DNA from: Thermodesulforhabdus norvegica
Lineage (GTDB): Bacteria; Desulfobacterota; Syntrophobacteria; Syntrophobacterales; Thermodesulforhabdaceae
DNA: 64,000 nucleotides
NCBI RefSeq assembly: GCF_900114975.1
Contig: NZ_FOUU01000008.1
Location: 1 to 64,000 of the forward strand
Direction: 5' to 3'
A program made the translations under genes and the position numbers. The first letter of the stretch is position 1, and every line of letters begins with the position of its first letter. A model generated the notes under the pieces. The model was given only the letters and a program-made list of their open reading frames with translations. It did no database searches and was not told where the DNA came from. Shown piece after piece: positions 7,075 to 16,636 of the stretch.

Positions 7075-9596
7075 CTGCCCTGCCTCCATGATTTTTCCTT
7101 AATGGAATGGCTTAGCTTCCACCGCCTTCCGTCCGACTTCAGTAAAACTCCACCGTGCAGGTCGGTTCTAAAACAGGCAACGCCCTTTTGTCTGCACCAG
7201 TCTAACAGAAGCGGGTGCGGAAAACCAAAGACATTTCGTGCTCCACAGGAGATGATGACGGCATCGGGTTTGAGATTGTCGTAAAAGGAGGACGAAAAAG
7301 AAAATTTGCTTCCGTGGTGAGGGGCTATCAAAACAGGCCTGCGGCAGGAAGATAGAGGCAGGGGAAGTTCTTCAAGTGTCCCTGCATCTACGTCTCCGGG
7401 GATCAGGATGCAGGTTTCGCCGTATTCTACCAGGATTACCAGTGATGAGTTATTGAGATTATCGCAAAAGTTTTCATGACCCTCGGGTCCGGGGTGGAGA
7501 ACATGGACTCTGGAAGCCCCGAATGCATGGGTGCCGTATAAATTGCCGATCTTGAAACAGGGTATTCCCCTTTTTGTTGCCGCATCTTCAAGGTTCTTTC
7601 CCAACCCCACACCGTCCCGGCAACCAGTTTCCCAGTAAGCTTTTACGGGGAAGGAGCTCAGAAAGAACCCGAGGCCTGCTCCGTGGTCGGGGTGAGGGTG
7701 AGACAGGGCCACTACGTCGAGGTGTTTTATCCCGCGTCTGGCGAGGTAGGGAAAAATCACGTATTTGCCGGTATCAAAGTTGCCTCTGTAGGATCCCCCT
7801 CCGTCGATGAGCATGGTGCGGCCGTTGGGAAAACGAATGAAGGTGCTGCTTCCCTGCCCGACGTCAAGGACTACTACTTCAAGGTAATTCGATTCGTCGA
7901 GGACATGCGGGGCGTTAATGAGTTGTGCCGTGGCGAACCAGAGGGGGAAGGGCACGAGGAGGAGGATTCGAAAAAACGGCGGTTTGTCCCTTGTATAGCG
8001 GACTACGAGCAGGAAAGCCAGGTAGTACAGGGCTAGCATTTGAGGTGATATTGCAACGCTCCAGAGGACTGCTTTCGTGTGAGAGCCGAAAAGGGATATG
8101 AGGCGAATTACGAGAAGGGTGGAATGGGAACACAGTGTAAGGAGCAAATCTGCAAAAGGCGGTATAAAATACTTAAAGATGAGCACGGCAAGCCCCAGCG
8201 GGATAATTACCGAGGCTACTATGGGGACCAGGATCAGGTTTGAAAAAATCCCCATGAGGCTTGACCTGTTAAAGTAGTGGAGTGTGAGGGGCATTACCGT
8301 CAGGTGTATTACCAGAGAAATCCAGAGGAGCCACAGCACTCCGTGGCGCACCTTATGGGCCAGTGTTCTGATGTCATAAGTCTCTACGCCGCCTTTTTCC
8401 GGGGGAAACGGCGAAAGGGGAATGGCGATCAGAAGTATTGCCGCTGCCGACACAAAGGAAAGTGCAAAGGAAGGGGTCAGAGCCGTGTCAGGTGAGGTGA
8501 TTATTATCGAACAGGCCGATAGCGTTAAAAGTGAGAGTGCGTCGGGCTTCCGGAAGGCAAGCAGGAAGATGGTGGGGATTGCAAAAAACAGAAGGGCTCT
8601 AAAAACGGGAGGGTTCAGTCCCGTCAACATTGCGTAAAATATCACGGCCGGAGTTGAAACGATGGCGGCCGGTATAGGATCCGGCAGGACGAGAAAAACT
8701 TCCGGGCATAGTTTTTTTATTACCCATCGGGTTGAGAAAACGAAAATTCCGGCCACACAGGCCAGGTGAAGCCCTGAAATGGCAATGAGGTGGCTTACGC
8801 CGGCATTTATTATCTCTTCGTCGAAAGGCCATTTGATAAATTTTCGATAACCCAGCAGAAGGGCCTGAAGAAATCCGTTGATCTTAACGGAATCCGGATG
8901 ATCCCCCATTCGTCCGTAAAGGTTTGTGGTAATCCAGAAAGACAAATCCTGCCTTATGCGGTCAACGAAGCCCTGGACTTTTTTGAGGGAGATTTCCCTG
9001 GACCTTTCTACCCTTACCATGAAGGTGTCGTCTCTAACGTAAGAAGATCCGTAAATTCCCTTCTGCGCCATTGTGTAGGCAAAGTTTTTGTCTCCGGGGT
9101 TTGCAATGATGTTGAAGTTTCTCAGCTCCGATTTCACCACGAAGCGGTCCCCGATGGCCCAGGTTTCGTGATGCTCTATCAGGGTAAAGCTTATATTTTC
9201 GTTGATGTTGTAGGTCCCGTCTCTGGTGAATACTTTCACGACCTTTGCGGTAAAGCGAAGACTGCCGTCAGGTCGCAGGTCCACGAAGGAAGCTATTTCC
9301 CCTTCCCACAGTATCTTCCCTTTGTCGAGGAATTCTGCCAGCCTGACCCGTTTTCCCCGGGGTTCTGAAAGGTTTCTAAAAGAGAAGCCTGCGATAAGCC
9401 ATAAAATCAGGGTTAGGAGCAGGAAGCAGGTATAAAGAGAGGGCCTTTTCTTTCGGAAAGCATTCGTCAGGGGGAGAAAAAACACCGGGGCCCAGGTGAT
9501 ACCGGAAAAGCCCGTCAGAAATGCTATGCTGCAAATGGCTCCGGGTGGAATGGAGCGGGTCTTATTCTTTGACCCTGGTGATTCGAGCCCCCACAT
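6996..9596 (-). CDS. comEC: ComEC/Rec2 DNA-uptake channel with metallo-beta-lactamase domain
   Basis: Inner-membrane channel for single-stranded DNA during natural transformation. The 866 residues are the full three-domain form: an N-terminal DUF4131/OB-like part (~50-220), the Competence transmembrane domain beginning with [15 protein letters not shown] (~265-280) and many helices to ~570, and a C-terminal metallo-beta-lactamase domain with [13 protein letters not shown] and [10 protein letters not shown] (~635-700). The Zn/Mn-binding HxHxDH motif is intact. The 5' end overlaps murA by 35 bases and the 3' end overlaps the metallophosphoesterase. No other com genes are in the window, so transformation ability cannot be judged. 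Confidence 0.93.
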   Translation of the reverse strand: MWGLESPGSKNKTRSIPPGAICSIAFLTGFSGITWAPVFFLPLTNAFRKKRPSLYTCFLLLTLILWLIAGFSFRNLSEPRGKRVRLAEFLDKGKILWEGEIASFVDLRPDGSLRFTAKVVKVFTRDGTYNINENISFTLIEHHETWAIGDRFVVKSELRNFNIIANPGDKNFAYTMAQKGIYGSSYVRDDTFMVRVERSREISLKKVQGFVDRIRQDLSFWITTNLYGRMGDHPDSVKINGFLQALLLGYRKFIKWPFDEEIINAGVSHLIAISGLHLACVAGIFVFSTRWVIKKLCPEVFLVLPDPIPAAIVSTPAVIFYAMLTGLNPPVFRALLFFAIPTIFLLAFRKPDALSLLTLSACSIIITSPDTALTPSFALSFVSAAAILLIAIPLSPFPPEKGGVETYDIRTLAHKVRHGVLWLLWISLVIHLTVMPLTLHYFNRSSLMGIFSNLILVPIVASVIIPLGLAVLIFKYFIPPFADLLLTLCSHSTLLVIRLISLFGSHTKAVLWSVAISPQMLALYYLAFLLVVRYTRDKPPFFRILLLVPFPLWFATAQLINAPHVLDESNYLEVVVLDVGQGSSTFIRFPNGRTMLIDGGGSYRGNFDTGKYVIFPYLARRGIKHLDVVALSHPHPDHGAGLGFFLSSFPVKAYWETGCRDGVGLGKNLEDAATKRGIPCFKIGNLYGTHAFGASRVHVLHPGPEGHENFCDNLNNSSLVILVEYGETCILIPGDVDAGTLEELPLPLSSCRRPVLIAPHHGSKFSFSSSFYDNLKPDAVIISCGARNVFGFPHPLLLDWCRQKGVACFRTDLHGGVLLKSDGRRWKLSHSIKEKSWRQGRCGTIFSATSTVTPSPWIDVSATSSR

Positions 9597-10815
9597 TTCT
9601 CAGCTTTTCGTCGAGCCTTTCGTAGCCCCGATCCAGGTGATAGACCCGGCTTACTTCGGTTTTGCCCAGCGCTGCCAGGCCGGCGAGCACGAGAGATGCC
9701 GAGGCCCGAAGATCTGTGGCCATGACCGGTGCTCCCTGAAGTTTTCTAACGCCTCTTACTATGGCACTTCGTCCGTCAAGTTGTATGTTGGCTCCCAATC
9801 GGTTGAGCTCCGGGACGTGCATAAAGCGATTTTCGAAGATCTGTTCGGTGATGACGCTTACTCCTTCGGAGATGGTCATGAGGGCCATGAACTGAGCCTG
9901 CATGTCCGTGGGGAATCCGGGGTATGGCCAGGTCTTTGCGTCCACAGCGATCGTACGCTCCGGCCCCCATACTTCCAGCCCGTCGGGCAGATCCCTTATG
10001 ATCAGCCCCGCAAGTTGAAGCTTTCTGATGACAGATTCCATATGTCCGGCCGTGCAGTTTCTGAGGATTAGATGTCCGCCGGTGATACCTGCGGCGACCA
10101 GATAAGTTCCGGCTTCTATGCGGTCCGGTATGACCCTGAAGGATCCGGGTTTAAGCTCCGAGACTCCCTCTACGACGATCTCCGGGGTGCCGGCCCCGGA
10201 TATCCTTGCTCCCATAAGGTTGAGATAGTCCGCAAGGGCGACGACTTCTGGCTCTCTTGCCGCATTTTCCAATACAGTGGTACCCTTTGCAAGGGATGCG
10301 GCCATGAGAACGTTTTCGGTTCCCGTTACGGTTACCTGGTCGAAGGTGATGACCGCTCCTTTCAGCTCCTTAGCCCTCGCTACCACGTATCCGTGTTCGA
10401 TGGCTACCTGAGCCCCCAGCATTTCCAGCGCCTTTATGTGGAGGTTGATGGGCCGTGCTCCTATGGCACATCCTCCGGGAAGAGAAACGCGGGCATAACC
10501 GAAGCGGGCTACGAGAGGTCCCAGCACAAGCACTGAAGCCCTCATCGTTTTGACCAGTTCATAAGGGGCTTCCATGAGCTTTACTGAGGCTGTGTCCACG
10601 GTGAGGTATTCTCCTTCGTGATCAGTCCTGGCTCCCATGTGGTGAAGGAGCTTTCTCATGGTGAGAACGTCCATCAGATGGGGAACATTTTCAAAAAGGT
10701 GGGTTCCCGGTGCCAGAAGTGTTGAAGCCATAAGAGGTAACGTGGCATTTTTGGCACCACTTATGGCTATGGTACCTTCAAGTCGGACTCCCCCTTCGAT
10801 CACAAGCTTATCCAT
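9562..10815 (-). CDS. murA: UDP-N-acetylglucosamine 1-carboxyvinyltransferase
   Basis: First committed enzyme of peptidoglycan synthesis, transferring enolpyruvate from PEP to UDP-GlcNAc in the cytosol. The 417 residues match the family length. GAKNA (20-24) binds substrate, and the loop [12 protein letters not shown] carries the PEP-reactive Cys116, the residue alkylated by fosfomycin; it is Cys and not the Asp that gives natural resistance. It is preceded by prmC with a 9-base gap and overlaps comEC. The prfA-prmC-murA order is common in this phylum. Confidence 0.97.
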   Translation of the reverse strand: MDKLVIEGGVRLEGTIAISGAKNATLPLMASTLLAPGTHLFENVPHLMDVLTMRKLLHHMGARTDHEGEYLTVDTASVKLMEAPYELVKTMRASVLVLGPLVARFGYARVSLPGGCAIGARPINLHIKALEMLGAQVAIEHGYVVARAKELKGAVITFDQVTVTGTENVLMAASLAKGTTVLENAAREPEVVALADYLNLMGARISGAGTPEIVVEGVSELKPGSFRVIPDRIEAGTYLVAAGITGGHLILRNCTAGHMESVIRKLQLAGLIIRDLPDGLEVWGPERTIAVDAKTWPYPGFPTDMQAQFMALMTISEGVSVITEQIFENRFMHVPELNRLGANIQLDGRSAIVRGVRKLQGAPVMATDLRASASLVLAGLAALGKTEVSRVYHLDRGYERLDEKLRNVGARITRVKE

Positions 10816-10824
10816 CTCTTATCC

Positions 10825-11691
10825 TTAACCCCTTTCCAGGCATACCACTCTGGGTATTCCCGCGTAATCCTTTATAATAGCCCTTTCGGTATATTCTTTT
10901 ATTCCGGCTGCATAGCGCAGAACCGCCTCGGACTGGCCGAAACCTATCTCAAAACAGAGCATTCCTCCGGGTTTAAGGAAGCGCCATGCTTCTCTCATAA
11001 GCCTTCTTATGGTGTCGAGGCCGTCCGGGCCACCTCCCAGCAATGCTGTGGCCGGTTCGTAATCCCGAACCTCAGGTGGTAAGCTCTTAAACTCTTTATC
11101 AGATATGTACGGTGGGTTCGAGACAATCACATCGAATCTGGCTTTATGTCCGAATCCTTCCATAAGATTCATAACCACGAAGTCAATTCGCTCTTTCACT
11201 CCGTGTTTTACGGCGTTACGGCCGGCCAGAAGAACTGCTTCAAAAGACAGATCTGTAGCAACGACCTTTATCGAGGGTATTTCGTGAGCAAGGGCTACGG
11301 CAATTGCACCGGATCCCGTGCCGATATCGACTACAGTCGAGTATGATCTGGCAATGATACGATCCCGCACGTTTTCGACGAGGACTTCGGTTTCCGGACG
11401 GGGTATCAAAACCGATGGTGCTACATCGAACTCAAGAGACCAAAACTCCCGCTTTCCGATTATGTAGTGCACGGGCTCACGAAGAGCTCTTCTTTTTACG
11501 TATTCCCTTATACGACTTCGTTCCTCCTCGTCTAAAGGCCTGTCATAATTCAGGTAGAGACCCAGGCGGTCTATGCCGAGGGCGTGGGAAATGAGGACTT
11601 CAGCATCCAGTCTGGGATTTTCAATCCCTTTGTTTTTGAAGTATTCCGCCGTCCACTGAAGAACATCAATAATTCGCCATAGGTTTGCCAT
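10825..11691 (-). CDS. prmC: Release factor glutamine N5-methyltransferase
   Basis: SAM-dependent enzyme that methylates the Gln of the GGQ motif of peptide release factors. The 288 residues contain the SAM-binding DIGTGSGAI (122-130) and the catalytic NPPY (192-195). The N-terminal helical substrate-binding domain (1-~85) is complete. Its ATG directly abuts the stop of prfA, the gene of its substrate, so the two are coupled. Confidence 0.96.
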   Translation of the reverse strand: MANLWRIIDVLQWTAEYFKNKGIENPRLDAEVLISHALGIDRLGLYLNYDRPLDEEERSRIREYVKRRALREPVHYIIGKREFWSLEFDVAPSVLIPRPETEVLVENVRDRIIARSYSTVVDIGTGSGAIAVALAHEIPSIKVVATDLSFEAVLLAGRNAVKHGVKERIDFVVMNLMEGFGHKARFDVIVSNPPYISDKEFKSLPPEVRDYEPATALLGGGPDGLDTIRRLMREAWRFLKPGGMLCFEIGFGQSEAVLRYAAGIKEYTERAIIKDYAGIPRVVCLERG

Positions 11692-12762
11692 CTAGAGACC
11701 AAGATTTCTAATTTGCTCGGTCTGATCATGGGCGATCAGTGAATCTATGATTTCGTCAAGCTCACCGTTCATTACCTGGTCTAGCTTGTACAGAGTCAGG
11801 TTTATCCTGTGGTCGGTTACACGGTTCTGGGGAAAGTTGTAAGTCCGTATGCGTTCGCTACGGTCTCCCGTCCCCACCTGAGCCCGCCTTTCCCGGGCGA
11901 TTTTCTCTTCCTGTTCTCGCTTCTTCATTTCATAAAGCCTTGCCCGGAGAACCTTCATTGCCTTGGCTTTGTTCTTGTGCTGGGACTTTTCGTCCTGACA
12001 GGTAACCACAATTCCGGTGGGAATGTGAGTAATCCGCACTGCCGAATCCGTCGTGTTGACGCTCTGCCCCCCCGGTCCGGAAGACCTGAAAACATCGATT
12101 CTGAGGTCGTTTGGATCGATTTCCACATCAACCTCTTCGGCTTCGGGCAGGACTGCAACGGTAACCGCAGATGTGTGAATCCTTCCCTGGCTTTCCGTAA
12201 CGGGTATCCGCTGAACCCGGTGAACCCCCCGTTCAAACTTAAGGCGACTGTAGGCACCTTTTCCGCTTATGTTAACAATTACCTCTCTGAAACCGCCCAT
12301 TTCCGTCGGGTGGCTATCCAGTATTTCTACCTTCCAGCCTCTTTCTTCCGCATATCTTACATACATCCTGAGTAAATCGGCCGCAAACAAAGCGGCCTCT
12401 TCTCCTCCTGTTCCCGCCCGTATTTCGAGTATAACGTTTTTCTCGTCATTGGGGTCTTTGGGGAGCAGAAGAATCTTAAGTTCCCTCAGGAGCTCTTCTT
12501 TTTTCTCTTCCAGGGCTTCCAGCTCTTCCTTGATCAGTTCCCGCATTTCGGGGTCTTTTTCGGTCCTCAGAAGCCCCTCGTTTTCCTCAAGTTGTTGCAG
12601 AACCTCACGATATCTTCTGTAAGTTTCGACAAGAGGGGCAATCTCGGCATGTTCACGGGCAAGCTTCTGATACTCCTGAGGTTTCTCGAATATCCTAGGG
12701 TCTGCCAGCGCCCGTTCGATCTCAACGAATTTTTCTTCTACCGCACTTAAGCGATCGAACAT
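11692..12762 (-). CDS. prfA: Peptide chain release factor 1
   Basis: Ribosomal termination factor for UAA and UAG. The 356 residues have the RF1-specific tripeptide PVT (187-189, the PxT stop-codon reader) and the universally conserved GGQ (231-233) in [16 protein letters not shown] coiled N-terminal domain and the C-terminal domain ending in [12 protein letters not shown] are intact. It lies between rpmE (9-base gap) and prmC, its modifying enzyme. Confidence 0.97.
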   Translation of the reverse strand: MFDRLSAVEEKFVEIERALADPRIFEKPQEYQKLAREHAEIAPLVETYRRYREVLQQLEENEGLLRTEKDPEMRELIKEELEALEEKKEELLRELKILLLPKDPNDEKNVILEIRAGTGGEEAALFAADLLRMYVRYAEERGWKVEILDSHPTEMGGFREVIVNISGKGAYSRLKFERGVHRVQRIPVTESQGRIHTSAVTVAVLPEAEEVDVEIDPNDLRIDVFRSSGPGGQSVNTTDSAVRITHIPTGIVVTCQDEKSQHKNKAKAMKVLRARLYEMKKREQEEKIARERRAQVGTGDRSERIRTYNFPQNRVTDHRINLTLYKLDQVMNGELDEIIDSLIAHDQTEQIRNLGL

Positions 12763-12771
12763 AGCCGCCTT

Positions 12772-12987
12772 TTATTCCTGAATCCTGTAATCTTTGTACT
12801 TCTTGAGGAAACGATCAACTCGCCCCGTGGTGTCCACGATCTTCTGTTTACCGGTAAAAAAAGGATGGCATTTGGAACATACTTCTACCCGTACTTCTTT
12901 TCTGGTCGAACCCACACGGATTTCGTTTCCACAGGCGCACCTGATAACGGCATCATTATAATATTTGGGATGAATTCCTTCCTTCAT
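12772..12987 (-). CDS. rpmE: Ribosomal protein L31, zinc-binding form
   Basis: Large-subunit protein of 71 residues. It has the [19 protein letters not shown] start typical of L31, with Cys at 17, 19, 37 and 40; CxC plus CSKC make the zinc-binding (C+) form. The start at 12987 is chosen because it gives the family length and GGGGAGG lies upstream. A longer in-frame ORF reaches 13074 and would overlap the pseudouridine synthase gene. C+ L31 can act as a zinc store in other bacteria. Confidence 0.95.
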   Translation of the reverse strand: MKEGIHPKYYNDAVIRCACGNEIRVGSTRKEVRVEVCSKCHPFFTGKQKIVDTTGRVDRFLKKYKDYRIQE

Positions 12988-13057
12988 CTTCCTGAGTTCC
13001 TCCCCTGAAGTCTCAATAAACCTTCTTTTCGTTGGCCTACAGCCGCAGGGCTTAATA

Positions 13058-13906
13058 TCACGACGGAAAGGCACTGCGCAAGGTCTTTGTTAATATTCTT
13101 TCAGCGGGAATGTACTTCCGAAGGTCCCGCCACAACCAGGGCACGGGGTGGGCCGAAGACTTTTTGTCTCCCTGCTTTGGCGGCCACGGCCATCCCTCGG
13201 GTTCGGGGCCTTCAATCGAAATGGGTTCTCTGCGGGTCGGGTGTATGAAGGTGATTTTTCTTGCATAAAGGGCTACTGCGCCTGTCGGGAAGTTGCGGGT
13301 CGATCCATATAACCTGTCGCCGGCAATGGTCAGACCCCTGGCTGCGAGCTGAACCCGTATCTGATGACGGCGTCCCGTAACAGGAATAATTCTGAGGAGA
13401 GCCATGCCTTTGTGGGTGTCGATGACTTCGTATTCCAGAATCGCTTCCTTTCCTTCTTCCTTTGAGACGACTTCTGCTCTTTCGAGCTTTTCGTTCCAGC
13501 GGATGTGGTCTTTCAGGCTTCCTGACCGTCTTGCAGGAATTCCCTCAACTACGGCGATGTACTCTTTGGATATCATACGCTCCCGAAATTGGGCACTCAG
13601 CCGGGCGGCGGCTTTAGATGTTTTGGCGAAGATGCAAACCCCCGCCACGGGCTTGTCCAGCCGGTGCACGAGACCCGCATAGACGTTTCCGGGCTTTTGA
13701 AATCTGATCTTGATCCAGAGCTTCACAAGACGTAAGAGTGAAGCCTCGGAGGTGGAAGCTCCCTGAACGGTGAGGCCCGAAGGCTTGTAAACGGCCACGA
13801 TGTGGTTGTCCAGATACAATAAAGGCCAATGAGGGGTCCACAGATAGTTATGACCCGTCCGATGAAAGGAAATGCTGTTTATGACGTTTTTACCTTCCTT
13901 GCGCAT
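13058..13906 (-). CDS. RluA-family pseudouridine synthase
   Basis: RNA pseudouridine synthase of 282 residues. The catalytic motif HRLDK (81-85, nucleophile Asp84) is followed by [11 protein letters not shown] (~185) and the GDRLYGS motif, all diagnostic of the RluA/RluC/RluD family. There is no S4 domain, so it belongs to the shorter RluA-like branch. The exact rRNA or tRNA target cannot be told. The 5' end lies almost back to back with the SpoU methyltransferase on the other strand, with 31 bases between the chosen start codons. Confidence 0.9.
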   Translation of the reverse strand: MRKEGKNVINSISFHRTGHNYLWTPHWPLLYLDNHIVAVYKPSGLTVQGASTSEASLLRLVKLWIKIRFQKPGNVYAGLVHRLDKPVAGVCIFAKTSKAAARLSAQFRERMISKEYIAVVEGIPARRSGSLKDHIRWNEKLERAEVVSKEEGKEAILEYEVIDTHKGMALLRIIPVTGRRHQIRVQLAARGLTIAGDRLYGSTRNFPTGAVALYARKITFIHPTRREPISIEGPEPEGWPWPPKQGDKKSSAHPVPWLWRDLRKYIPAERILTKTLRSAFPS

Positions 13907-13937
13907 AACCAGTCCAAGAAATCCTTTGTTCGTTCAG

Positions 13938-14678
13938 ATGAAGCGTATTCTTAAAGGGAAAGGAGTCAAGAAATATCGGCAGAGCCTTGTCTTTGGGAAG
14001 AAGATTGTTTGCGAGGTTCTTAAAAGACACGGTCAATACGTCACGGGAATTGTGGTGCCTGAAGGGATCAAGAATTTGGTTGGGTTGCCACCGGGTTCTT
14101 CCATACGTGTCCTTGAGCTGTCAAAGAGCTTGTTTAAGGAAATCGACCAGTTCAAAACCAATTCCCCTTTTCTGATGGTCTCAAGGCCTGTTTTGCCGTC
14201 GTGGAGTGGACGCCTTGGCCCTGGATGTACTCTCTTCGTACCCTTTCAGGATCCCGAAAACGTGGGAGCCGTAATAAGAAGTGCGGTAGCCTTCGGCGTC
14301 GGGGAAATTGTTCTTCTTCAGGAATCGGCAGACCCTTTCCACCCTAAATCGATTCGTTCCTCCGCCGGCGTCGTTTTCGGAGCGCCCCTTTCACAGGGAC
14401 CGGCCTTAAAGGATCTTAACAGAGTCGTGACCGGAAGTGATCTCGTCAGGATCTTCGCACTCCATATGGAAGGGATCGATATCAGGGACTTCCGATTTGG
14501 GGAAGGATCTTTCGGGTTGCTTCCCGGGCTCGAAGGCCCGGGAATTTCCGGCTTATCACATACTTTCCAATCCCTGAAAATTCCCATGGTCGGCCGGGTT
14601 GAGTCTCTAAACGCCGCTACCGCCGTGGCAATCGCTCTTTACGAATGGTCACGACGGGTTATGCCTCCACAGGAATAA
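13938..14678 (+). CDS. SpoU/TrmH-family RNA 2'-O-methyltransferase
   Basis: SAM-dependent RNA ribose methyltransferase with the knotted SPOUT fold. The three motifs are present: PFQDPENVGAVIRSAVAFG (~95), a central loop with LLPGLEGPGISGL, and the C-terminal IPMVGRVESLNAATAVAIALYEW. A basic N-terminal substrate-binding domain (MKRILKGKGVKKYRQS...) precedes it. The start at 13938 is preferred over an in-frame ATG at 13872 because the extra 22 residues would overlap the divergent gene and look non-conserved; no strong Shine-Dalgarno supports either. The target RNA is unknown. The 3' end overlaps the OmpA-like gene by 20 bases. Confidence 0.85.
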   Translation: MKRILKGKGVKKYRQSLVFGKKIVCEVLKRHGQYVTGIVVPEGIKNLVGLPPGSSIRVLELSKSLFKEIDQFKTNSPFLMVSRPVLPSWSGRLGPGCTLFVPFQDPENVGAVIRSAVAFGVGEIVLLQESADPFHPKSIRSSAGVVFGAPLSQGPALKDLNRVVTGSDLVRIFALHMEGIDIRDFRFGEGSFGLLPGLEGPGISGLSHTFQSLKIPMVGRVESLNAATAVAIALYEWSRRVMPPQE

Positions 14679-15318
14679 TGACGATGGTAACTCTGCGGTT
14701 AAGCTGACGGCCTGCCTCGGTAGCATTGGTGGCAATGGGTTTGGATTCCCCGTATCCGACGACCTCAATCCGGCGGGGATCCACTCCGCGCTGAACAAGG
14801 GCATCCCGGACGGCCATGGCACGGCGTTCTGACAGCATCTGGTTGTACTGTTCCGAGCCTATGCTGTCGGTATGGCCTTCTATGCGAATGCGGGTTTGAG
14901 GATAATTTCTTAAAACCGTTGCCACTCTGTCGATTTCATCATATGCCCCGGGCTTTAGCACTGCCGAGTCGAAGTCGAAAAGCATATCGGATCGAAACGT
15001 GACGGCCAGAATGTTCTGTTCCCGCTGTATGCTTGCCTGCTCCACGTTGGCCAGAGCCTGCCTCAACTCCTGCTCCTGCCTGTCCATGTAGCTTCCTATC
15101 ATTCCTCCGGCAATTCCTCCGACAACCGCTCCGGCAGCAGCTCCGAGCAGTGCAGACTCGCCGCTTCCTCCAATGGCCGCCCCGAGCGCAGCGCCCGTAG
15201 CCGCCCCGAGACCCGTTCCCAGAAGCGCTCCCTGCTGAGCCTTGGACGGTGGGTATCCCGTTGTGGCACAGCCCGAAACCATCAGCAACACAACCAAGCC
15301 TGCCAGCAGCTTCTTCAT
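14659..15318 (-). CDS. OmpA-like peptidoglycan-associated lipoprotein with glycine zipper
   Basis: Outer-membrane lipoprotein of 219 residues. The signal peptide ends in a lipobox with Cys17 (LLMVSGC). Residues ~28-78 are a YMGG-type glycine zipper (repeated GAALGAAIGG, AGAVVGGIAGGMIG). Residues ~105-215 are an OmpA-C domain with DFDSAVLKP, GHTDSIGSEQYNQMLSERRA and LNRRV; the Asp and Arg that bind diaminopimelate are present. It resembles YiaD/Pal-type proteins and probably ties the outer membrane to the wall. GGAGG precedes the ATG. It is convergent with the SpoU gene. Confidence 0.92.
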   Translation of the reverse strand: MKKLLAGLVVLLMVSGCATTGYPPSKAQQGALLGTGLGAATGAALGAAIGGSGESALLGAAAGAVVGGIAGGMIGSYMDRQEQELRQALANVEQASIQREQNILAVTFRSDMLFDFDSAVLKPGAYDEIDRVATVLRNYPQTRIRIEGHTDSIGSEQYNQMLSERRAMAVRDALVQRGVDPRRIEVVGYGESKPIATNATEAGRQLNRRVTIVIIPVEA

Positions 15319-15382
15319 GTGACAAACCTCCTTCGCTTTTGATTTTCTTCAAAAGAAGATCTCTTAATTCCTTGGTTTCAAT

Positions 15383-15411
15383 ATAATACAAATTTTACCT
15401 GTGGCCCGCAA
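15383..15411 (-). promoter_or_regulatory. Predicted sigma70 promoter of the OmpA-like lipoprotein gene
   Basis: On the minus strand TTGCGG (15411-15406) and TATTAT (15388-15383) are exactly 17 bases apart, about 65 bases before the start codon at 15318. A 7-bp inverted repeat (CTTTTGA...TCAAAAG) lies in the predicted leader. Confidence 0.5.
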
Positions 15412-15737
15412 AATGAAATCTGGTCTTTCATGAGGCTACCGTACTCCCGGGTCTGGTGGGCTTCCTGCAGGCCTCCGATATCGAAATGCTTCCTCTGGTG
15501 AACAAATTTTCTTGAATTTAGGGCTTTGTTGTGAAATAAGTTTCAACGATTGTTCTTTAGGCAGAATTCCGGAGAATGAACAGAATTAAACCATGTTTAA
15601 AAATCCAGAGGTTATAAGGCTTTTTTTCTTTCAAGCCTTTGGTGGACTTATCCGTCTTTTCGTAATAGAAGAGATACAGGCAGGGGCTAGCGCGGTGACG
15701 GTGTTCAACGGTATGCAAATTAATGGGAGTTACAGGG
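15412..15737. other. Gene-free region before the chemosensory operon
   Basis: No ORF with coding character and no recognised riboswitch is seen. A short inverted repeat AAGGCTT...AAGCCTT spans about 15617-15645 with a run of Ts inside. The promoter of the downstream operon should be here, but no box pair stands out. A c-di-GMP (GEMM) aptamer and a sigma54 -24/-12 motif were looked for and not found. Confidence 0.4.
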
Positions 15738-16625
15738 ATGGTAGCACATAAAGTCCGCAGGCTCTGTGTAGGTCTTGTCTGGCTTTGTCTTGTACTGTTA
15801 ACAACGGATGCCAGTGCCAGGAATTATCCCCTTTTTGTTGTTTACACGACAAAACCGGTGAAGGTCGTTAAAAGATGGAACCCTCTTGCCCTTTATTTGT
15901 CAAAAAATATCGGTGAAACCTTTAAAGTAACCCCTTTGTTATACGACGATTTTATTCGGGAAGTGGAAACGGGCCAGCCTGCCCTTGTTGTTACTAACCT
16001 TCTGAATTACGGGGCATTGAAGGAAAAAGCGGGGTTGATTCCCATTGCCGTTCCTGCCTGGAACGTTGCCGGACAGGGAATAGGTGAGTACGGGGCCGTA
16101 ATTTTTGCCCGCAAGGGTTCGGGTATCGGGGCTCCCGCCGATCTGACCGGTAAGGTGGTCATGGTACCGAGCCGGTATTCTCTGGCCGCCCTGGTGGGCC
16201 TTAAGACGCTCAACGATCTTGGAATCAAGGTAACGGATCTGGCATTAATTAAAAGCGTGAAAACTCATGAGAATGTCGTTTTTGGTGTTGTTAACGGTGC
16301 TGCGGATGCCGGTATAGTCAGAACGGGAACGCTGGAAGAGATGGCGGAGCATAAGGCGGTGAATCTGGACGATATCGTCGTTATTAACAGGCAATTCGAT
16401 GCTTTTCCTTATATGCATTCAACGGTGCTTTATCCTGAGTGGTTACTCTGTGCTACCGGATCTCTTCCTGCAGGAATTGTAGAATCCATAAAGAAGACAC
16501 TGGCTTCCATGGATGTCACTCACGAAGTTTCCTTACAGATGGGTCTGTGGGGCTGGAAGACGTTAGAAGAGGGTACTCTGCCCTCGGTTGCCCCTCTTTT
16601 TGATATCCAGAAAATGGTGCCCTGA
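15738..16625 (+). CDS. PhnD-like periplasmic substrate-binding protein heading the chemosensory operon
   Basis: Exported binding protein of ~295 residues. Residues 1-26 are a signal peptide ending in ASA-RN. The mature part has the fold pattern of phosphate/phosphonate-type ABC binding proteins (PF12974): YPLFVVYTTKPVKVV, a DFIREVETGQPALVVTN segment and GTLEEMAEH. The start at 15738 is chosen because GGGAG lies 8 bases upstream; an ATG at 15723 overlaps that site. No ABC permease or ATPase is nearby. The next genes encode chemotaxis-type proteins, so it may present a ligand to the receptor encoded downstream; this is inference from context. The ligand is unknown. Confidence 0.8.
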   Translation: MVAHKVRRLCVGLVWLCLVLLTTDASARNYPLFVVYTTKPVKVVKRWNPLALYLSKNIGETFKVTPLLYDDFIREVETGQPALVVTNLLNYGALKEKAGLIPIAVPAWNVAGQGIGEYGAVIFARKGSGIGAPADLTGKVVMVPSRYSLAALVGLKTLNDLGIKVTDLALIKSVKTHENVVFGVVNGAADAGIVRTGTLEEMAEHKAVNLDDIVVINRQFDAFPYMHSTVLYPEWLLCATGSLPAGIVESIKKTLASMDVTHEVSLQMGLWGWKTLEEGTLPSVAPLFDIQKMVP

Positions 16626-16636
16626 GGCCTCTGGGG

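Noticed and set aside
12772-13074. A longer L31 with 29 extra N-terminal residues
   Set aside because: The extension overlaps the pseudouridine synthase gene and is absent from the family; the inner start gives the normal 71 residues.
15319-15737. Possible c-di-GMP riboswitch or sigma54 promoter before the chemosensory operon
   Set aside because: The conserved GEMM core and the GG-N10-GC pattern of sigma54 promoters were not found.
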